Positions 12,223 through 15,383 of a stretch of DNA of 15,383 bases are shown piece after piece. Below the pieces are notes generated by a model. It was not told the DNA's origin and ran no database searches. It saw only the letters and a list, made by a program, of their open reading frames with translations. Numbering within the stretch: position 1 is the stretch's first letter; each line of letters starts with the position of its first letter. Where the stretch lies: NCBI GenBank assembly GCA_050010255.1, contig JBEKLJ010000067.1:1-15383 (forward strand), read 5' to 3'. The position numbers and the translations under genes were made by a program. This DNA is from JBEKLJ01 sp050010255 (GTDB taxonomy: Bacteria > Acidobacteriota > Terriglobia > Bryobacterales > Bryobacteraceae).

Positions 12223-13326
12223 ATGCCCGGCGATTTCTCGCGCCGCCACTTTGTGAACCTGGCCGCCGGCGCCGCCGCGCTGGGCGGCCCGCTCGGGCGC
12301 GTGCTCGGCCCCATCGCGTTCGCGCAGGAGCTGGCGGCTCCGAAGGGACTGCCCGAACCGGTGGTGCCGGTCGAGACGCGCTCGGTGGTGAGCCTGGTGA
12401 AGGGCGCGGACCGCCGCAAGAACATCACCGAAGCGCTGGCGCGGATTGACGATCAGATCCGGCCGCTGCTCGGGCGTAAGAAGTACGTCGTCATCAAGCC
12501 GAACAACGTCGCCACCAACCGGCAGCTCGCGGCAACGCACGTCCATGCGCTGAGCGGCATCCTGGACTACTTGGAGCCGCGTTTCAAGGGCCCGGTGGTG
12601 ATCGCGGAGTCCTCGGCTGGCGACACCCTGCACGCCTACGAGCAGTTCAAGTACACGCGCCTGCCTTCCGAGCGCCGCTCGCAGAGGGTCGAGCTGGTTG
12701 ACCTGAACCGGGAAGGCAAGTACGTACCGCTGCCGGTGCTTTCCGGGGACCTGCGCATCGACCGGGTGCGGCTGGCGGCACGGTTGCTGGACCCGGACGC
12801 CTTCGTCATCTGCGCGGCCTTGCCGAAGACGCACAACGTCTGCGTGGCGTCGCTCTCGGTGAAGAACATGACGCTGGGCGCACCGCTGCACAACGCCCCT
12901 CGGGAAAGGTCCTGGAGCGACAAGCGCAAGTACCACACCGGGGTGCGCGGGACCAACTTCAACATCATGCTGACGGCGCAAAGGCTGGCGCCGTTCTGGG
13001 GCGCCACGGTCGTCGACGGCTTCGAGGGCATGGAGGGCAACGGCCCGGCCGGCGGTACGCCGGTCCCCTCGCGGATCGCGATTGCCTCGACCGACTACAT
13101 CGCGGCCGACCGGGTCGCGGCCGAGTGCATGGGCATCAACCCGCTGTGGATCGCGCACCTGCAATGGTGCTGGCAGGTGGGTCTCGGCCAGTACGATATC
13201 GGCAGGATCGACCTCCGCGGCGAGCGGATCGCCGACGTCCGCAAGCCCTACCGGCTGCACAACGACATCGAACTCGAGCTGCGCTGGATGGGGCCGCTCG
13301 AAGAGATCGAGCGGCCGCTGGGCTAA
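12223..13326 (+). CDS. Tat-exported DUF362-domain protein
   Basis: A 367-aa protein. The start is supported by GGAGG 8 nt upstream and by a Tat-type signal SRRHFVNLAAGAAALGG (6-22). The DUF362 domain shows its usual blocks: VVIKPNNV (89-96), VVIAESSAG (125-133), CAALPKTHNVCVASLSVKNM (197-216), VVDGFEGMEGNGP (263-275) and ASTDYIAADRVAAECMG (288-304). The 4Fe-4S ferredoxin module found in many DUF362 proteins is absent, so any iron-sulfur cofactor would have to come from a partner. It diverges from the Fe-S aldo/keto reductase across 135 bp, and both carry Tat signals, which suggests a shared extracytoplasmic redox task; that is inference. DUF362 has no settled biochemical function. Confidence 0.88.
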   Translation: MPGDFSRRHFVNLAAGAAALGGPLGRVLGPIAFAQELAAPKGLPEPVVPVETRSVVSLVKGADRRKNITEALARIDDQIRPLLGRKKYVVIKPNNVATNRQLAATHVHALSGILDYLEPRFKGPVVIAESSAGDTLHAYEQFKYTRLPSERRSQRVELVDLNREGKYVPLPVLSGDLRIDRVRLAARLLDPDAFVICAALPKTHNVCVASLSVKNMTLGAPLHNAPRERSWSDKRKYHTGVRGTNFNIMLTAQRLAPFWGATVVDGFEGMEGNGPAGGTPVPSRIAIASTDYIAADRVAAECMGINPLWIAHLQWCWQVGLGQYDIGRIDLRGERIADVRKPYRLHNDIELELRWMGPLEEIERPLG

Positions 13327-13355
13327 CTGCGCTTGGTGGCGCGGCGGCTTGAAGA

Positions 13356-13820
13356 TTAGCGCCGGCGCAAGGCGGCGCGGGCTTCGGACTCGGCGGCGCG
13401 CTCCCGCTCGGCGGCGCGCTTGTCGTGCAGCTTCTTGGCGCGCGCCAGGGCCAGCTCGCACTTGATGCGCCCACTCTTCAGATAGACCCGGGTGGGGATC
13501 AGCGTGAAGCCGCGCACGCGGGTCTTGCCCGTCAGCTTCTCGATCTCCTGGCGGTGCAGCAGCAGCTTGCGGTTGCGCAGCGGGTCATGGTTGGCGCGGT
13601 TGCCGTGCGAGTACGGGCTGATGTGGGCGTTCACCAGCCAGGCCTCGCGGCCGAGGATGTCGCCGTAGGCGTCCTTGAGCTGGATCTTGCCGTCGCGCGC
13701 GGCCTTGACCTCGGTGCCGGTGAGCACCAGGCCGGCCTCGAAGCGGTCCAGCAGCAGGTAATTGTGCGCCGCCTGCCGGTTGGCCGCCAGGACCTTCACC
13801 TCGCCCCCGGGCTGCTTCAC
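13356..13820 (-). CDS. smpB: SsrA (tmRNA)-binding protein SmpB
   Basis: A 154-aa protein of standard length for SmpB, which binds tmRNA and brings it to stalled ribosomes for trans-translation. Signature blocks are AAHNYLLLDRFEAGLVLTGTEVK (17-39, read in parts), ISPYSHGNRANHDPLRNRKLLLH (67-89) and LALARAKKLHDKRAAERER (123-141), the basic C-terminal tail that enters the mRNA channel. The start is GTG 13820, preceded by GGAGAGGA (Shine-Dalgarno) with a 4-5 nt spacer. It ends 29 bp from the convergent DUF362 gene. No ssrA (tmRNA) gene is visible in the window. Transcription probably starts in the AT-rich region shared with the divergent secretin gene, leaving a leader of about 60 nt. Confidence 0.97.
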   Translation of the reverse strand: MKQPGGEVKVLAANRQAAHNYLLLDRFEAGLVLTGTEVKAARDGKIQLKDAYGDILGREAWLVNAHISPYSHGNRANHDPLRNRKLLLHRQEIEKLTGKTRVRGFTLIPTRVYLKSGRIKCELALARAKKLHDKRAAERERAAESEARAALRRR

Positions 13821-13887
13821 ACTTTCCTCTCCACGCCGGTCCGCCCCCGAGCGTCAATGGATTGAGGCAGGGGGTTGCGCCGCCGAG

Positions 13888-13918
13888 ATTATGTTAACAC
13901 AACCCTTGAAATTACAAT
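13888..13918. promoter_or_regulatory. Face-to-face promoter region between smpB and the secretin gene, with 14-bp dyad
   Basis: For smpB (minus), TTGTAA (13917-13912), an 18-nt spacer and CATAAT (13893-13888) form a fair sigma70 promoter. On the plus strand TACAAT (13913-13918) is a -10-like box for the secretin gene and overlaps the smpB -35. TTATGTTAACACAA (13889-13902) is a near-perfect 14-bp dyad over the smpB -10. The stretch is clearly more AT-rich than its surroundings. Regulator binding is inference. Confidence 0.45.
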
Positions 13919-13921
13919 AAG

Positions 13922-15383
13922 ATGCGCAGACCACACGGCGTACTAAGGATCCTGGTTGCGGGCGTCGCGCTCCTGGCCATGGCCGGGAGCGGCGAAGCCC
14001 GCGTCCGCAAGGGAGACAAGCTGCTGGCCGAGGGAAACAAGGCCGAGCAGCGCAGAGATTGGGACGCGGCGCTGGAGCTGTATGAGAAGGCGCTGGCCAT
14101 AGACCCCTCCGACACGGCTTACCAGATCGCGGCCCGGCGAGTGAGGTTCCAGGCCGCGCAGGCCCACGTGGATCTGGGCCAGAAGCTGCGCGGCCAAGGC
14201 GAACTGGAGAAAGCGCTGGCCGAGTTCCAGAGGGCTTACGCGATCGACCCGTCCTCGACCATCGCCGAGCAGGAGCTGAGACGCACGCTCGAGATCATCG
14301 AGCGAAACAAGAAGGCCGGCGCCGCGCTGCGGCCCGAGGACCGCAGCTTGGCGCCCGCCGAGCTGGATAAGAAGCGCGAGCTGGAGACGATCGCGCGGCT
14401 GGAACCGGCGCCCGAGCTCAAGCCGCTCGCGCGCACGCCGCTGAGTCTCAAGATGACCAACCAGCCGCCGCGCGTGCTGTTCGAGGCCGTGGGCAAGCTG
14501 GCCGGCATCAACGTGGTGTTCGATCCGGACTATGGCTCGGAGCAGCAAGCGGTGCGGCGCAACCTCAGCATCGAGTTGAACAACGCCACGCTGGAGGATG
14601 CGCTGGACTACCTGGCGACGATGACCCGCTCGTTCTGGAAGCCGCTCTCTCCCAACGCCATCCTGGTCACGCAGGACACGGTCGCCAAGCGGCGCGAGTA
14701 CGAGGACTCGGTGGTGAGGGTCTTCTACCTCTCCAACCTGACCACGACGACGGAGTTGCAGGAGATCAACACCGTCGTCCGCACCGTTACAGGCATGCAA
14801 AAGGTGTTCCCGTACAACACCATGAACGCGCTGATCGTGCGCGGCAGCCCGGACCAGGTGCTGTTGGCCGAGAAGCTGATTAACGATCTGGACAAGCCCC
14901 GGGCCGAGGTAGTGGTGGACGTGCTCGTGATGGAGGCCAACCGCGCCAAAACGCGGGACCTGGCCGCGACGATTGGCACCCTCAATTCCAGCGGCACGCT
15001 GGCGGCGGGCCTCAACTCGCAGCTCATGTTCACCCCGCGCAACCCGGTGCTGTTTGGGAATAACCAGAACGTGATCACAACTACCACCACCGACACGGCC
15101 GGGAACGTTACTACTGTCACCACTCCCATCTCGAGCACGACGACTAACTACCCATACGGCTCGCAGTATGGCTCGCCGTATGGTTACCCGACCACTAGCT
15201 ATCAGACGGGCGGCACGACGAACAACCTCACCAACCAGCTCATGTCCTTGGCGCGCATCGCGCACGTCTCGACTAATGACTTCTCGGTGACGCTGCCGGG
15301 CGCGCTGTTGCAGGCCGTCATGTCGGACCGCTCGACGCGGGTGCTGCAATCGCCGCAGGTGCGCGCGGCCAGCGGGCAGAAAG
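13922..15383 (+). CDS. TPR-containing secretin (GspD/PilQ-type), 3' end outside window
   Basis: An outer-membrane channel subunit of a type II secretion or type IV pilus-like system; 487 codons are visible. A signal peptide (1-26) is followed by two TPR-like repeats (about 30-63 and 75-112), a charged linker (113-170), an STN/secretin N0-like domain (172-252, including LSIELNNATLEDALDYLATM), an N1/NolW-type domain (264-325, including TMNALIVRGSPDQVLLAEKL) and the start of the secretin core (from 329, EVVVDVLVMEANR). The core holds a Thr/Ser/Tyr/Gly-rich insert (384-435). The family block RVLQSPQVRAASGQK is at the edge. An in-frame TGA (13907-13909) rules out a longer start, but no Shine-Dalgarno precedes ATG 13922 and the -10-like box is very close, so initiation is unclear. 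Partner secretion genes would be to the right. Confidence 0.9.
   Translation, partial: MRRPHGVLRILVAGVALLAMAGSGEARVRKGDKLLAEGNKAEQRRDWDAALELYEKALAIDPSDTAYQIAARRVRFQAAQAHVDLGQKLRGQGELEKALAEFQRAYAIDPSSTIAEQELRRTLEIIERNKKAGAALRPEDRSLAPAELDKKRELETIARLEPAPELKPLARTPLSLKMTNQPPRVLFEAVGKLAGINVVFDPDYGSEQQAVRRNLSIELNNATLEDALDYLATMTRSFWKPLSPNAILVTQDTVAKRREYEDSVVRVFYLSNLTTTTELQEINTVVRTVTGMQKVFPYNTMNALIVRGSPDQVLLAEKLINDLDKPRAEVVVDVLVMEANRAKTRDLAATIGTLNSSGTLAAGLNSQLMFTPRNPVLFGNNQNVITTTTTDTAGNVTTVTTPISSTTTNYPYGSQYGSPYGYPTTSYQTGGTTNNLTNQLMSLARIAHVSTNDFSVTLPGALLQAVMSDRSTRVLQSPQVRAASGQK
15155..15190 (+). repeat. 12-nt tandem coding repeat in the secretin insert
   Basis: Three successive 12-nt units encode YGSQ, YGSP and YGYP. 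The first two differ only in codon bases, which suggests recent slippage-type growth of the low-complexity insert. Confidence 0.6.

Noticed and set aside
12175..13461. 428-codon open frame on the minus strand opposite the DUF362 gene
   Set aside because: It crosses into smpB and has Arg/Ala/Gln-rich sequence without domain motifs; the DUF362 and smpB readings are both strongly supported.
13943..15349. 468-codon open frame on the minus strand opposite the secretin
   Set aside because: It is rich in Arg, Gln, Val and His with no family motif, and the plus strand holds an unmistakable TPR-secretin; it is an antisense artefact of high third-position GC.

Overview
The window is GC-rich bacterial chromosome, most likely from an Acidobacteriota of the Bryobacterales/Solibacter type. 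That placement is an inference from gene style: a TonB-dependent receptor with an N-terminal carboxypeptidase-regulatory-like domain, a PEP-CTERM surface protein, a PAS-SpoIIE phosphatase, a DUF6599 protein, Tat-exported oxidoreductase-like proteins and a TPR-secretin fusion. No rRNA or other taxonomic marker is present. Two core genes, rpsU (bS21) and smpB, anchor the segment as chromosomal. I see no tRNA, CRISPR array, complete transposon or phage module.

Layout from left to right. Bases 1-2752 are all on the minus strand: the N-terminal 196 codons of an asparagine synthetase (asnB, running off the left edge), a TIGR02206/TMEM164-like membrane protein, a membrane-anchored FkbM methyltransferase, and rpsU with a TTG start and a perfect 9-nt Shine-Dalgarno. 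A 484-bp spacer full of REP-like hairpins (2857-3060) follows. The plus strand then carries a TonB-dependent receptor (3237-5516), a two-PAS SpoIIE/PP2C phosphatase (5903-7522) and a PEP-CTERM protein (7886-8617), separated by long spacers that contain strong dyads. From 8983 the minus strand holds an astacin-like zinc protease with a very good sigma70-type promoter. Next comes a small ClpB-N-like fragment, then a translationally coupled pair: a Tat-exported aldo/keto reductase with two 4Fe-4S motifs and a DUF6599 protein. Divergent from that pair is a Tat-exported DUF362 protein (12223-13326). Finally smpB (minus) and a TPR-secretin (plus, cut by the right edge) diverge from a short AT-rich region where their predicted promoters overlap face to face.

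Functional themes. Much of the window concerns the cell envelope: outer-membrane uptake, a secretin, a surface-anchored PEP-CTERM protein, a putative lipid acyltransferase-like membrane protein, and Tat/Sec-exported redox or unknown-function proteins. No single operon ties these together. The best local unit is the AKR-DUF6599 / DUF362 divergent cluster. The most unusual points are the repeat-derived N-terminus of the DUF6599 protein, the rpsU start region, the recurring TGCTA extended -10 promoter motif, and the dyads upstream of the SpoIIE gene. I did not find a convincing new multi-gene system; the candidates below are smaller-scale and ranked accordingly.
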